A stretch of DNA of 7,494 nucleotides from Polynucleobacter meluiroseus (GTDB lineage Bacteria; Pseudomonadota; Gammaproteobacteria; Burkholderiales; Burkholderiaceae). The stretch is taken from positions 1 to 7,494 of the forward strand of contig CALQED020000050.1 of assembly GCA_943329505.2 (NCBI GenBank). Direction: 5' to 3'. The position numbers were made by a program, and so were the translations under genes. Within the stretch, counting starts at the first letter, position 1. Every line of letters starts with the position of its first letter. Shown here piece after piece: positions 1-7,476 of this stretch. The notes under the pieces were generated by a model, which worked only from the letters and a program-made list of their open reading frames with translations, did not search any database and was not told where the DNA came from.

Positions 1-503
1 CGCACCTTCACGACATCTTGAATCTGAATATCTGCGGCCAAGATTTTGATGGGGGGATAGCCTTCTTGCAATTCATATTCAATCTTTGCGCCCACCTGAC
101 GCAGACCATCAACCAAATCACGGATTGGCCTTTCGTGCATGCGAGCAACCCCGGATAAACGATAGTGACCACCCTGCATTGCCAGGGCTGCAGTTAATGG
201 GCGTATTGCAGTGCCTGCATTACCCATAAAAAGATCGGCATCACGTACTGGGAACTTCCCCTTGCACCCTTGAACCACGCAAACTTTGTCTGCTTTATCG
301 ATTACAGAAAGGCCTAACTGACGCAGAGCATTGCGCATCACCTGCGTATCATCGGCGTCCAATAGATTCGTGAGGGTTGTTGTGCCCGAGGATAGTGCTG
401 CTAAAAGTAAAGCGCGATTCGAAATACTTTTAGAGCCTGGCAGCACAATCGAGCCTTGTGCTTGCTTGAATGGGCCAATACTAATGTTTGGCAAACCGCT
501 CAT
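1..503 (-). CDS. aroA: 3-phosphoshikimate 1-carboxyvinyltransferase (EPSP synthase), N-terminal part, cut by window edge
   Basis: This enzyme joins shikimate-3-phosphate and phosphoenolpyruvate to form EPSP, the step before chorismate in the cytoplasmic shikimate pathway. I translated 167 codons from the ATG at 503-501; the C-terminal part lies beyond coordinate 1 (family length is about 430 residues). Visible signatures are [17 protein letters not shown] at residues 21-37, the substrate-binding loop near the N-terminus, [14 protein letters not shown] at 94-107, and [14 protein letters not shown] at 121-134. These are the class I EPSP synthase pattern. The ATG overlaps the tyrA stop as ATGA, so the two are probably translationally coupled; only a weak TTGGAT-like ribosome site precedes it, inside tyrA. 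The start is supported because the conserved N-terminal strand begins within ten residues. No frameshift or missing motif is seen in the visible part. Identification is secure; only the truncation limits it. Confidence 0.97.
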   Translation of the reverse strand, partial: MSGLPNISIGPFKQAQGSIVLPGSKSISNRALLLAALSSGTTTLTNLLDADDTQVMRNALRQLGLSVIDKADKVCVVQGCKGKFPVRDADLFMGNAGTAIRPLTAALAMQGGHYRLSGVARMHERPIRDLVDGLRQVGAKIEYELQEGYPPIKILAADIQIQDVVKV

Positions 504-1384
504 TCAATCGCATCCAAATCTTGACGCGCTTTACTCGCCTTATTAAATAATTTTTCAAGACCAGCACCATCATTCTTGGCAATCAATTGATGCATGTGGT
601 TCACGATCAATAAATATTGATCAAGCTCTTTCAGAATGGCAGTACGGTTACCCAAGCAAATGTCGCGCCACATTTCTGGACTGGAGGCGGCAATGCGCGT
701 GAAGTCTTTAAATCCTGCACCAACATGCCCCAGCTTTTGATCCGCATCTTCAGAATTCACTACACTCGCCATCAATGCAAAAGACAGAATATGGGGTAAA
801 TGGGATACGGCAGCATAAATCGCATCGTGTTGGACGCTACCAATCTTTCTGACTTTAGAACCAACTGACTCCCAGAAGCCTACGATCAAGGCAATATCTT
901 CTGGAGAGTTTTCTTGCAAAGGACAAACAATAGTTTGCTTCCCTTGAAATAAACCCACTTTAGCGGCACTGGCACCATGTTGAGCGCCACCCGCAATGGG
1001 ATGTGCTGGCACAAATTGACAAACTTTTTTACCCAATACTTCTTTGGCGGCCAAAATCACATCGCCCTTGGTGCTACCAGCATCGGTAATCATAGTGCGT
1101 GGCTCAAGCTGAGGCTCCATCACTTCAAACGCTGCGCGCATTTGTGCTACAGGCATACACAGGACAATCACATCGGACTGCTGAGCTGCCTGCACCAAAT
1201 CCACAACGCCATCGATCGCACCTATCTTGAGTGCTTGATCTAGATTTTCTTTGCTACGACCCACACCCAAAACTTTGCTTACTACACCAGCTTGCTTAAG
1301 TGCCAATCCTAGAGATGCGCCAATTAAACCAACACCAACAATAGTGACAGTACCGTAGTTACTTGCAGGATGAATGATGGTCAT
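500..1384 (-). CDS. tyrA: Prephenate/arogenate (cyclohexadienyl) dehydrogenase
   Basis: The product oxidatively decarboxylates prephenate to 4-hydroxyphenylpyruvate, or arogenate to tyrosine, in the cytoplasm. It has 294 residues, normal for a free-standing TyrA without chorismate mutase or ACT domains. The Rossmann loop GVGLIG is at residues 17-22, TDAGSTK at 100-106, the catalytic-type AHPIAG with His128 at 127-132, SHLPH at 194-198, and GFKDFTR at 224-230, where Arg230 matches the prephenate-binding arginine of the family. The end of the second beta strand reads GVGRS (40-44) rather than carrying the acidic residue typical of NAD-specific enzymes, which hints at NADP+ or dual use (inference). 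The ATG lies 7 nt after the hisC TAG; the only ribosome-site candidate is a weak AAAAGTAG. The stop TGA overlaps the aroA ATG by 4 nt. In Pseudomonas relatives tyrA and aroA are fused; here they are separate, in different frames. Confidence 0.96.
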   Translation of the reverse strand: MTIIHPASNYGTVTIVGVGLIGASLGLALKQAGVVSKVLGVGRSKENLDQALKIGAIDGVVDLVQAAQQSDVIVLCMPVAQMRAAFEVMEPQLEPRTMITDAGSTKGDVILAAKEVLGKKVCQFVPAHPIAGGAQHGASAAKVGLFQGKQTIVCPLQENSPEDIALIVGFWESVGSKVRKIGSVQHDAIYAAVSHLPHILSFALMASVVNSEDADQKLGHVGAGFKDFTRIAASSPEMWRDICLGNRTAILKELDQYLLIVNHMHQLIAKNDGAGLEKLFNKASKARQDLDAIE

Positions 1385-1391
1385 AGAAATT

Positions 1392-2516
1392 CTACTTTTG
1401 GGCCAAGATGACTTTTAAGGCATCCAGAAATGCGGCATTCTCTTCGGGCAAACCAATGGAGATCCTGAGCCATTGTGGCAAGCCATAGTTGCCCACTGGA
1501 CGCACAATGATGCCGCGTTTCAGTAAAGCTAAGTTAATCCGCGCACCCGCCTGATCATCATCGCCAACCCTCACCAACACAAAGTTTCCAGCAGAAGGTA
1601 AATACTCAAGGCCCAATTGATCAAATGCTTTCGTCAATTGTTGATAACCAGCGCAATTAAGCTCAAAACCTTGCTGTAAAAATGCTTTGTCCTGAAACGC
1701 TGCAATCGCTGCAGCCTGTGCAAGGCTATTAACGTTAAACGGTTGGCGAATCCGATTGAGTAAATCCGTCAAATGGGCTTGCGCAACACTGTAACCAATC
1801 CGCAAGCCAGCAAGACCATATGCCTTCGAGAAACTCCGCGACAAAATCATATTGGGGAAACGCTTCACCCAAGCGATCGCATCGTAACGTTGTTCTGGCA
1901 TTAAGTATTCGTTATAAGCTTCATCCAATACAACCACTACATGTGATGGAACCGCGACTAAAAACGCTTCAATCTCTTTTGCTGGGAGATAGCTGCCAGT
2001 AGGATTATTGGGATTGGCTACAAATACTAACTTGGCTTTATCGCCAGCAGCTTTCACTGCAGCCAATATTGCCGGTAGATCGTGACCATACTGTGCATTT
2101 GCAGATACCTCAACCGCATGAGCACCAATCGCCTGCGTCGCAAGTGGGTAAACAGCAAAAGCATGTTCAGAAAAAATGATGGTGTCACCGGCCTGCGCAA
2201 CTGAACGTGCAGCCAACTCCAAAATGTCATTACTGCCATTACCCAAGGTAATCCAATCGCTTGGCACGCCTAAACTAGCCGATAGCACATTCTTTAATTC
2301 AAAACCATTTGAGTCCGGATAACGACCTAGATCACTTGCAGCCTTGAGCATTGCTTCTTGGGCTGACTTAGGCATCCCCAATGGATTCTCATTAGAGGCC
2401 AATTTAACAATCTTGTTTTCATCCAAACCGTATTCACGTGCAACTTCACTGATGGGGCGACCACCAACGTAAGGAGCAATGGCATGGATATGTTTTAGAC
2501 CAATCTTAGAAGTCAT
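1392..2516 (-). CDS. hisC: Histidinol-phosphate/aromatic aminotransferase, HisC family (aromatic-operon paralogue)
   Basis: This is a fold-type I PLP aminotransferase of 374 residues, close to the usual HisC length of about 350-370. Visible motifs are SNENPLG at 41-47, GNGSNDILE at 92-100, NPNNPTG at 168-174, LDEAYNEY at 197-204 (Asp198 and Tyr201 contact the cofactor), SRSFSKAYGLAGLRIGY at 226-242 with the Schiff-base Lys231, and RISIG at 351-355, whose arginine binds the substrate carboxylate. The sequence family is HisC, but the position between pheA and tyrA suggests the main work is transamination of phenylpyruvate, hydroxyphenylpyruvate or prephenate, as proposed for this paralogue in other supraoperons. 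A histidine-pathway role is possible if the genome has no second hisC. It starts 33 nt after pheA with no good Shine-Dalgarno sequence; a small stem-loop sits directly before the ATG. Family assignment is secure, substrate is inferred. Confidence 0.94.
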   Translation of the reverse strand: MTSKIGLKHIHAIAPYVGGRPISEVAREYGLDENKIVKLASNENPLGMPKSAQEAMLKAASDLGRYPDSNGFELKNVLSASLGVPSDWITLGNGSNDILELAARSVAQAGDTIIFSEHAFAVYPLATQAIGAHAVEVSANAQYGHDLPAILAAVKAAGDKAKLVFVANPNNPTGSYLPAKEIEAFLVAVPSHVVVVLDEAYNEYLMPEQRYDAIAWVKRFPNMILSRSFSKAYGLAGLRIGYSVAQAHLTDLLNRIRQPFNVNSLAQAAAIAAFQDKAFLQQGFELNCAGYQQLTKAFDQLGLEYLPSAGNFVLVRVGDDDQAGARINLALLKRGIIVRPVGNYGLPQWLRISIGLPEENAAFLDALKVILAQK

Positions 2517-2529
2517 TTGGTTTTACCAA
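2517..2529 (-). other. Small stem-loop directly before the hisC start codon
   Basis: In the 33-nt pheA-hisC gap the minus strand holds TTGGT-AAA-ACCAA, a perfect 5-bp inverted repeat with a 3-nt loop that ends at the base before the hisC ATG. It occupies the place where a Shine-Dalgarno site would be, and no purine-rich site is seen elsewhere in the gap. It may tune hisC translation or be chance; the stem is short and AT/GC mixed. Confidence 0.3.
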
Positions 2530-2549
2530 TGTATTTACTGATTTTGAAA

Positions 2550-3629
2550 TTATGCAGAGTGCGGGTAGGAGCCAAGGTTCTTATAAAAAGCCGCAATTCC
2601 CTTAAGCTCTTCTAAAGCATTCACAACCTTCGCATCATCAGCATGACCAGCGATATCGATATAGAAGTGATACTCCCAAGTACCTTTGCGAGCAGGTCGT
2701 GACTCAAAACGATTCATCGACACACCATGTTTTGCTAGAGGAGCTAGCAAACGATGTACCGCACCAGGTTGGTTATCAACAGAAAGTACTAAAGAAGTTT
2801 GGTCTTTACCAGTTGACTGACAAGCATAGTTCCCTACCACTACAAACCGCGTACGGTTATGAGGATCATCTTGCATCTGCATAGCTACTGCATGTAGCCC
2901 ATAGGCTTCTTGCGCAGGATCACCAGCAATTGCAGCCAAAGTCGGATCGTTTGCTGCCAAGCGAGCTGCTTCTGCATTGCTACTGACGGCCTCACGTTTG
3001 AGTTGCGGCGCATGCACACTTAACCATTGTTGGCACTGAGCTAAGGCTTGGGCATGGGCACAAACCGCCGTAACACCATCCAAATTACCGCTCTTCGTCA
3101 AGAGATGATGATGAATTGGCAATACTACTTCGCCACTAATACGCATCGAAGATTCTAATAACAAATCTAGCGTACGTGAGATCGCACCTTCGCTAGAATT
3201 CTCTACTGGAACGACGCCAAATTGTGCGGCGCCCTTTTCTACTGCTTTGAAGACGTCATCCAAGCTAGCACAAGGCAAACCAGCAATCGAGTGACCAAAG
3301 TAGGTTTGCGCAGCTTGCTCTGAAAAGGTCCCTACTGGCCCAAGGTAAGCAATGGTTTGCCGCGCCTCTAAGGCTCTGCATGCTGACATCACTTCACGCC
3401 AAATCGCAGCAATGCCATCCGGAAGTAAAGGACCCTGATTGATTTCTTGTAAACGAGCGATTACCTGACGTTCACGCTCCGGGCGAAAGACTGGTGATGC
3501 AAAACCACCTTTGACATGACCAACCTCTTGCGCTGCTTTTGCACGCTGAGATAGTAAATCTAAAATCTGCGCATCGAGAGAGTCGATTTTTTCTCGTAGA
3601 GGAGCTAAACGCTGTTCTTCAGTACTCAT
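2550..3629 (-). CDS. pheA: P-protein: chorismate mutase / prephenate dehydratase with ACT domain
   Basis: This bifunctional cytoplasmic enzyme converts chorismate to prephenate and then to phenylpyruvate. The 359 residues match the proteobacterial P-protein length. An AroQ-type chorismate mutase covers about 1-90, with Arg12, Arg29, Lys40 and the PERE segment (Arg52, Glu53) in the expected catalytic order. The dehydratase domain, about 92-267, has GPVGTFSEQAA at 97-107, PVENSSEGAI at 141-150, SNAEAA at 217-222 and the catalytic TRF at 260-262. The ACT regulatory domain, about 278-357, has PGAVHRLL at 288-295 and ESRP at 309-312, the phenylalanine-binding motifs, so feedback inhibition by phenylalanine is expected. 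The ATG shares one base with the serC TAA (TAATG), suggesting coupled translation, and GAAAGG lies 8 nt upstream. There is no room for the leader-peptide attenuator known from enteric pheA. Identification is secure. Confidence 0.98.
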   Translation of the reverse strand: MSTEEQRLAPLREKIDSLDAQILDLLSQRAKAAQEVGHVKGGFASPVFRPERERQVIARLQEINQGPLLPDGIAAIWREVMSACRALEARQTIAYLGPVGTFSEQAAQTYFGHSIAGLPCASLDDVFKAVEKGAAQFGVVPVENSSEGAISRTLDLLLESSMRISGEVVLPIHHHLLTKSGNLDGVTAVCAHAQALAQCQQWLSVHAPQLKREAVSSNAEAARLAANDPTLAAIAGDPAQEAYGLHAVAMQMQDDPHNRTRFVVVGNYACQSTGKDQTSLVLSVDNQPGAVHRLLAPLAKHGVSMNRFESRPARKGTWEYHFYIDIAGHADDAKVVNALEELKGIAAFYKNLGSYPHSA

Positions 3630-4726
3630 TAAGCCCGCCTTTCAAAGTCGCGCATAAATTCAACTAAGGCTTTTACACCTTCAATGGGCATTGCGTTGTA
3701 AATACTAGCGCGCATACCGCCGGCAGCCTTGTGACCGCGTAAGGCAACTAAACCAGCGGCATTAGACTGCGCCAAAAACGCTGCATTGAGGTTCTCATCT
3801 TTTAGGAAGAAAGTCACGTTCATCCGTGAACGATATGCTTTTGTGACGCGATTTTCATACAGACTACTTTGATCAATGAAGTTGTAGAGCAAATCCGCTT
3901 TTTCCTGATTGCGCTGTGCGATTGCTTTCACACCACCCTGTTTCAATAACCACTTAAAACCCAAGCCAGCCATATAAATCGAAAAAGTAGGCGGCGTATT
4001 GATCATGGACTGGGTATTGGTTTGTACAGACCAATCCCAAATCGTTGGTGTGATACCCATACTGTGCCCAATTAAATCTTTACGCACAATCACAATCGTT
4101 ACACCGGAAGGGCCAATATTCTTTTGCGCGCCACCAAACCATACAGCGCACTTAGTGACGTCAATTTCTTTCGAAAGAATATTGCTCGAGATATCAGCAA
4201 CCAGAGGAATATTTCCAACGTCTGGTACATCGGGGAACTCAACGCCACCAATCGTCTCATTGGCACAGTAGAGAACGTAAGCAGCATCATTCGATAAATT
4301 CCAAGTGCTTCTGGGGGGGATCGTATTGAACTTTTCAGCGGCAGATGATGCGGCTAAATTTGCTATTCCATACTTCTGAGCTTCTTTATAGGATTTTTCT
4401 GACCAGATGCCAGTAACAATGTAATCGGCCTTCGGACCATTCTTGGCAAGCGGCATTAAATTCATTGGGATTGCTGCGTTCTGACCAAGGCCGCCACCCT
4501 GTAAAAGCAAGATCTCGTAAGAGTCTGGAATATTCATCAAGGCACGCAAATCTCGCAGCACCTCTTCATACACTTCCATAAACTCTTTACTGCGATGACT
4601 AATTTCCATCACACTAGTTCCGAGTCCACGCCAATTGAGCATTTCATTAGCAGCCTGCTTCAACACCTCTTCTGGCAAAGTAGCGGGCCCCGCAGCGAAG
4701 TTGAAGATGCGGCGGTCAAAAGTCAT
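3629..4726 (-). CDS. serC: Phosphoserine aminotransferase
   Basis: SerC is a cytoplasmic PLP enzyme that transaminates 3-phosphohydroxypyruvate to phosphoserine; in proteobacteria it also acts on the 4-phosphoerythronate-derived intermediate of pyridoxal phosphate synthesis. The 365 residues match the family (about 360). Motifs: FNFAAGPATLPEEVL at 8-22, EISHRSKEF at 41-49, NETIGGVEF at 156-164, ADISSNIL at 177-184, GGAQKNIGPSG at 198-208 with Schiff-base Lys202, NTPPTFSIYMAGL at 243-255, and GGMRASIYNAMP at 336-347. The start is set by the conserved N-terminal segment right after the ATG. An oddity is GGGLGQN at 77-83, where the Escherichia coli protein has GGGRGQF and Arg contacts the cofactor region; the Leu codon CTT is one base from CGT. 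The ATG is 26 nt after gyrA with no clear Shine-Dalgarno sequence, and the stop overlaps the pheA start by one base. Identification is secure. Confidence 0.98.
   Translation of the reverse strand: MTFDRRIFNFAAGPATLPEEVLKQAANEMLNWRGLGTSVMEISHRSKEFMEVYEEVLRDLRALMNIPDSYEILLLQGGGLGQNAAIPMNLMPLAKNGPKADYIVTGIWSEKSYKEAQKYGIANLAASSAAEKFNTIPPRSTWNLSNDAAYVLYCANETIGGVEFPDVPDVGNIPLVADISSNILSKEIDVTKCAVWFGGAQKNIGPSGVTIVIVRKDLIGHSMGITPTIWDWSVQTNTQSMINTPPTFSIYMAGLGFKWLLKQGGVKAIAQRNQEKADLLYNFIDQSSLYENRVTKAYRSRMNVTFFLKDENLNAAFLAQSNAAGLVALRGHKAAGGMRASIYNAMPIEGVKALVEFMRDFERRA
3638..3643 (-). promoter_or_regulatory. Ribosome binding site of pheA (GAAAGG), within serC
   Basis: GAAAGG lies inside the last codons of serC and ends 8 nt before the pheA ATG, a normal spacing for a Shine-Dalgarno site. 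It is the best ribosome site among the genes here and supports the TAATG start chosen for pheA. With the one-base stop/start overlap, both re-initiation after serC and fresh initiation are plausible. Confidence 0.5.
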
Positions 4727-4745
4727 AGCGTAACTAGTCTTGGGA

Positions 4746-4762
4746 TGACGCCTTAAGCGTCA
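4746..4762 (-). other. Stem-loop over the gyrA stop codon, gyrA-serC junction
   Basis: The minus-strand RNA has a perfect 6-bp inverted repeat, TGACGC and GCGTCA, around a 5-nt loop TTAAG that holds the gyrA TAA. Downstream is CCCAAGACTAG with no U tract, so this is not an intrinsic terminator by the usual definition. It could slow ribosomes or nucleases at the junction, or be an mRNA processing point that sets the gyrA to serC ratio. The stem is short and may be chance. Confidence 0.35.
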
Positions 4763-7461
4763 CCTGGTACATCAGAATTGGAATCAGCCGCCGGATCTGC
4801 AGACACATCACCTTCTTCAACATCATCTGCATCATCATCTGAATCGCTTTCAGCAATCCGTTGCAAACCAGACAAACGAGTGCCCTCATCAACGTTGATC
4901 AAAGTCACACCTTGAGTAGCACGGCCCATTTCACGAATCTCAGAAACACGCGTACGAACCAAGACACCACCAGTGGTAATCAACATAATTTGATCTTCAG
5001 GCGATACCAAGGCTGCAGCTACCACTTTTCCGTTACGCTCAGTTGTCTGAATCGCAATCATGCCCTTAGTGCCTCGACCATGACGGGTGTATTCGGTAAT
5101 CGGAGTACGTTTGCCATAACCATTCTCAGTCGCTGTCAAGACGCTACTCGGAATCGCAATGCCATTCGGCTCAACGACTGCAGCTTCTGCGCCTTCTGCA
5201 GCCTCTGCAGGAGCAACCAGCATTGCAATCACTTGATGGCCTTCGCCTAAGTTCATGCCACGTACACCGCGCGCTGTCCGACCCATTGGGCGCACATCAT
5301 TTTCATCAAAGCGAACTGCTTTGCCAGCATCAGAGAACAACATCACATCATGTTTGCCATCAGTGATTGCTGCGCCAACTAAGAAGTCATTTTCATTTAA
5401 ATCAACTGCAATAATGCCGGCCTTACGAGGATTAGAGAAGTCAGACAAGCGTGTCTTCTTCACTGTGCCCAAACTCGTTGCCATAAAGACATATTGATCA
5501 TCTTGATAACCCTTAATCGGGAGAATCACAGTAATCTTTTCGCCCTCAATTAATGGGAACATGTTCACAATCGGTTTACCGCGAGAAGTGCGGCTGCCTT
5601 GTGGCACTTCCCACACTTTGAGCCAGTACATACGGCCACGATCAGAGAAACACAAAATCGTATCGTGCGTATTCGCTACGAATAAGGTATCAATCCAGTC
5701 TTCGTCTTTAGTAGCGGCTGCTTGCTTGCCACGACCACCGCGTTTTTGTGCGCGGTACTCGCTGAGAGGCTGGCTCTTCATGTAACCCGTGTGAGAAAGC
5801 GTGACAACCATATCTAGTGGGGTGATTAAATCTTCCGTGAAGAGTTCAGTGGCGTTCATTTCAATAAATGAACGACGACCGCTGTCACCACCAGCTTTGC
5901 CAAACTCTGCTTGCACTTCTTTGAGTTCGCTTTCAATCACTTGCGTCACGCGCTCAGGCTTTGCTAACAAATCTAGTAAATCAGAAATTTCTGACATTAC
6001 TTCTTTGTACTCATTCACAATCTTGTCTTGCTCAAGGCCAGTCAAGCGTTGTAAACGCATTTGCAAAATTTCTTGCGCTTGACTATCAGAGAGACGATAC
6101 AAACCTGTCGTTTGCATGCCGTACTCAGGTAACAAGCCTTCTGGACGATAGGCGTTACGGCCGCCTGGCGTATCAGTCTCAGCACGCGCCAACATCTCAC
6201 GCACCATCGATGAATCCCAAGCTTTACCCATCAACTCTTGTTTTGCAATGACCGGATTGGCTGCCGCTTTAATAATCGCAATGAACTCATCGATATTAGC
6301 CAAGGCAACCGCTAGACCTTCTAAGACATGGCCACGCTCACGTGCTTTACGCAATTCAAAAATAGTGCGACGGGTAACAACTTCACGACGATGCTGTAAG
6401 AAGTACTCCAGCATTTGCTTTAGATTCAACAGACGTGGTTGGTTATCCACCAATGCCACCATGTTCATGCCAAAGTTATCTTGAAGCTGGGTACTCTTAT
6501 ATAAATTATTGAGAACCACTTCAGGCACTTCACCGCGCTTGAGTTCAATCACCACGCGCATACCGGATTTATCTGATTCATCACGCAAATCAGAAATGCC
6601 TTCCACTTTTTTCTCATTTACCAACTCGGCAATGCGCTCGAGTAGGTTCTTTTTATTTACCTGATAGGGCAACTCATCAACGATGATGGATTGACGTGAG
6701 CCCTTATCGAGGTCTTCGAAGTGAGTCTTTGCTCTCATGACTACGCGCCCACGACCGGTGCGATAGCCCTCACGCACCCCTTGGACACCGTAAATGATGC
6801 CGGCTGTCGGGAAATCTGGAGCTGGAATAATCTCAATCAGCTCATCAATGGAGCATTCTGGGTTGTGTAAGACGTGTAAACAGGCTGAAATCACCTCATC
6901 AAGGTTATGAGGGGGGATATTGGTAGCCATACCCACCGCAATGCCTGAGCTGCCGTTAATGAGCAAATTAGGGACTTTTGCAGGAAGAATCAGCGGTTCC
7001 TTCTCGCTACCATCGTAATTTGGCCCAAAATCGACGGTTTCCTTGTCTAAATCAGCCAAAAGCTCATGGGCGATCTTGCGCAAACGGATCTCGGTATAGC
7101 GCATCGCAGCCGCATTATCACCGTCTACAGAGCCAAAGTTACCCTGTCCGTCAACCAGCATATAGCGCAGGGAGAAATCCTGGGCCATACGAACGATCGT
7201 GTCATACACCGCAGAATCGCCGTGTGGATGGTATTTACCGATTACATCGCCAACTATACGGGCAGATTTTTTGTAAGCTCGGTTCCAATCGTTGTTTAAT
7301 TCATACATTGCGAATAAGACCCGGCGGTGAACCGGTTTGAGGCCATCACGCACGTCTGGCAGGGCTCTGCCGACGATGACGCTCATTGCGTAGTCCAAAT
7401 AGGACCGCCGCATTTCGTCTTCGAGGGATATTGGTAGTGTTTCTTTAGCGGCTTGTTCCAT
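4753..7461 (-). CDS. gyrA: DNA gyrase subunit A
   Basis: GyrA is the DNA-breaking and rejoining subunit of the A2B2 gyrase that introduces negative supercoils. It is complete, with 902 residues against 875 in E. coli. The breakage-reunion core spans about 1-530: [21 protein letters not shown] at 20-40 and the active-site [10 protein letters not shown] with Arg121 and Tyr122. [10 protein letters not shown] carries Ser83 and Asp87, the ancestral residues at the quinolone-determining positions. The numbering of Tyr122, Ser83 and Asp87 equals E. coli, supporting the chosen ATG. The C-terminal wrapping domain begins with the GyrA box QKRGGRG at 572-578, which sets gyrase apart from topoisomerase IV. 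Two additions explain the extra length: an Ala/Glu-rich loop at about 750-764 built on a tandem hexapeptide, and an acidic tail at 871-902 with 14 Asp/Glu and no Lys/Arg. It is first in the operon; only 33 nt upstream are visible, with no Shine-Dalgarno sequence. Identification is secure. Confidence 0.99.
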   Translation of the reverse strand: MEQAAKETLPISLEDEMRRSYLDYAMSVIVGRALPDVRDGLKPVHRRVLFAMYELNNDWNRAYKKSARIVGDVIGKYHPHGDSAVYDTIVRMAQDFSLRYMLVDGQGNFGSVDGDNAAAMRYTEIRLRKIAHELLADLDKETVDFGPNYDGSEKEPLILPAKVPNLLINGSSGIAVGMATNIPPHNLDEVISACLHVLHNPECSIDELIEIIPAPDFPTAGIIYGVQGVREGYRTGRGRVVMRAKTHFEDLDKGSRQSIIVDELPYQVNKKNLLERIAELVNEKKVEGISDLRDESDKSGMRVVIELKRGEVPEVVLNNLYKSTQLQDNFGMNMVALVDNQPRLLNLKQMLEYFLQHRREVVTRRTIFELRKARERGHVLEGLAVALANIDEFIAIIKAAANPVIAKQELMGKAWDSSMVREMLARAETDTPGGRNAYRPEGLLPEYGMQTTGLYRLSDSQAQEILQMRLQRLTGLEQDKIVNEYKEVMSEISDLLDLLAKPERVTQVIESELKEVQAEFGKAGGDSGRRSFIEMNATELFTEDLITPLDMVVTLSHTGYMKSQPLSEYRAQKRGGRGKQAAATKDEDWIDTLFVANTHDTILCFSDRGRMYWLKVWEVPQGSRTSRGKPIVNMFPLIEGEKITVILPIKGYQDDQYVFMATSLGTVKKTRLSDFSNPRKAGIIAVDLNENDFLVGAAITDGKHDVMLFSDAGKAVRFDENDVRPMGRTARGVRGMNLGEGHQVIAMLVAPAEAAEGAEAAVVEPNGIAIPSSVLTATENGYGKRTPITEYTRHGRGTKGMIAIQTTERNGKVVAAALVSPEDQIMLITTGGVLVRTRVSEIREMGRATQGVTLINVDEGTRLSGLQRIAESDSDDDADDVEEGDVSADPAADSNSDVPGDA
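5178..5208 (-). repeat. 18-bp tandem repeat inside gyrA encoding AEAAxx units
   Basis: Two 13-bp segments, 5178-5190 and 5196-5208, match at 12 of 13 bases with a period of 18 bp (six codons). They encode AEAAEG then AEAAVV at GyrA residues 752-763, in a loop of the C-terminal wrapping domain. The in-frame period suggests a short tandem duplication that was tolerated because it lies in a surface loop. Confidence 0.6.
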
Positions 7462-7467
7462 CTATAA

Positions 7468-7476
7468 ATAATATCA
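7468..7476 (-). promoter_or_regulatory. Possible extended -10 promoter element for gyrA
   Basis: On the minus strand the sequence reads TGATATTAT, which fits the sigma-70 extended -10 pattern TGnTATAAT with one mismatch. The -35 position with a 17-nt spacer would fall outside the window, so only half of the promoter can be judged. If used, transcription would start at or next to the A of the gyrA ATG, which would make the mRNA leaderless or nearly so. That would fit the lack of a Shine-Dalgarno sequence, but AT-rich upstream DNA often yields such matches by chance, and a promoter further upstream is equally possible. Confidence 0.3.

Noticed and set aside
331..546. Plus-strand 71-codon open frame over the tyrA-aroA junction
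   Set aside because: It is the complement of the aroA N-terminus, which has clear EPSP synthase motifs, plus the tyrA end; no independent support.
1381..1394. Near palindrome TAGAA-T-TTCTA at the hisC-tyrA junction
   Set aside because: The one-base spacer does not allow a stable RNA hairpin and the sequence is short and AT-rich; the match is likely chance around a stop and start codon.
3630..3700. Phenylalanine leader peptide and attenuator for pheA
   Set aside because: pheA overlaps serC by one base and the preceding DNA is serC coding sequence, without a Phe-rich short frame or terminator/antiterminator pair.
3999..4290. Open frames on both strands inside serC
   Set aside because: Both overlap the conserved SerC core, including the PLP lysine region, in other frames, and resemble no known protein.
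4746..4762. Intrinsic terminator after gyrA
   Set aside because: The hairpin is real on paper, but no U tract follows and serC begins 26 nt later in the same direction; it does not meet terminator criteria.
4861..7340. Series of plus-strand open frames of 74-129 codons opposite gyrA
   Set aside because: They lie wholly antisense to a gene whose every family motif is present, show no recognisable domain, and have compositions expected from reading the complement of a conserved coding sequence.
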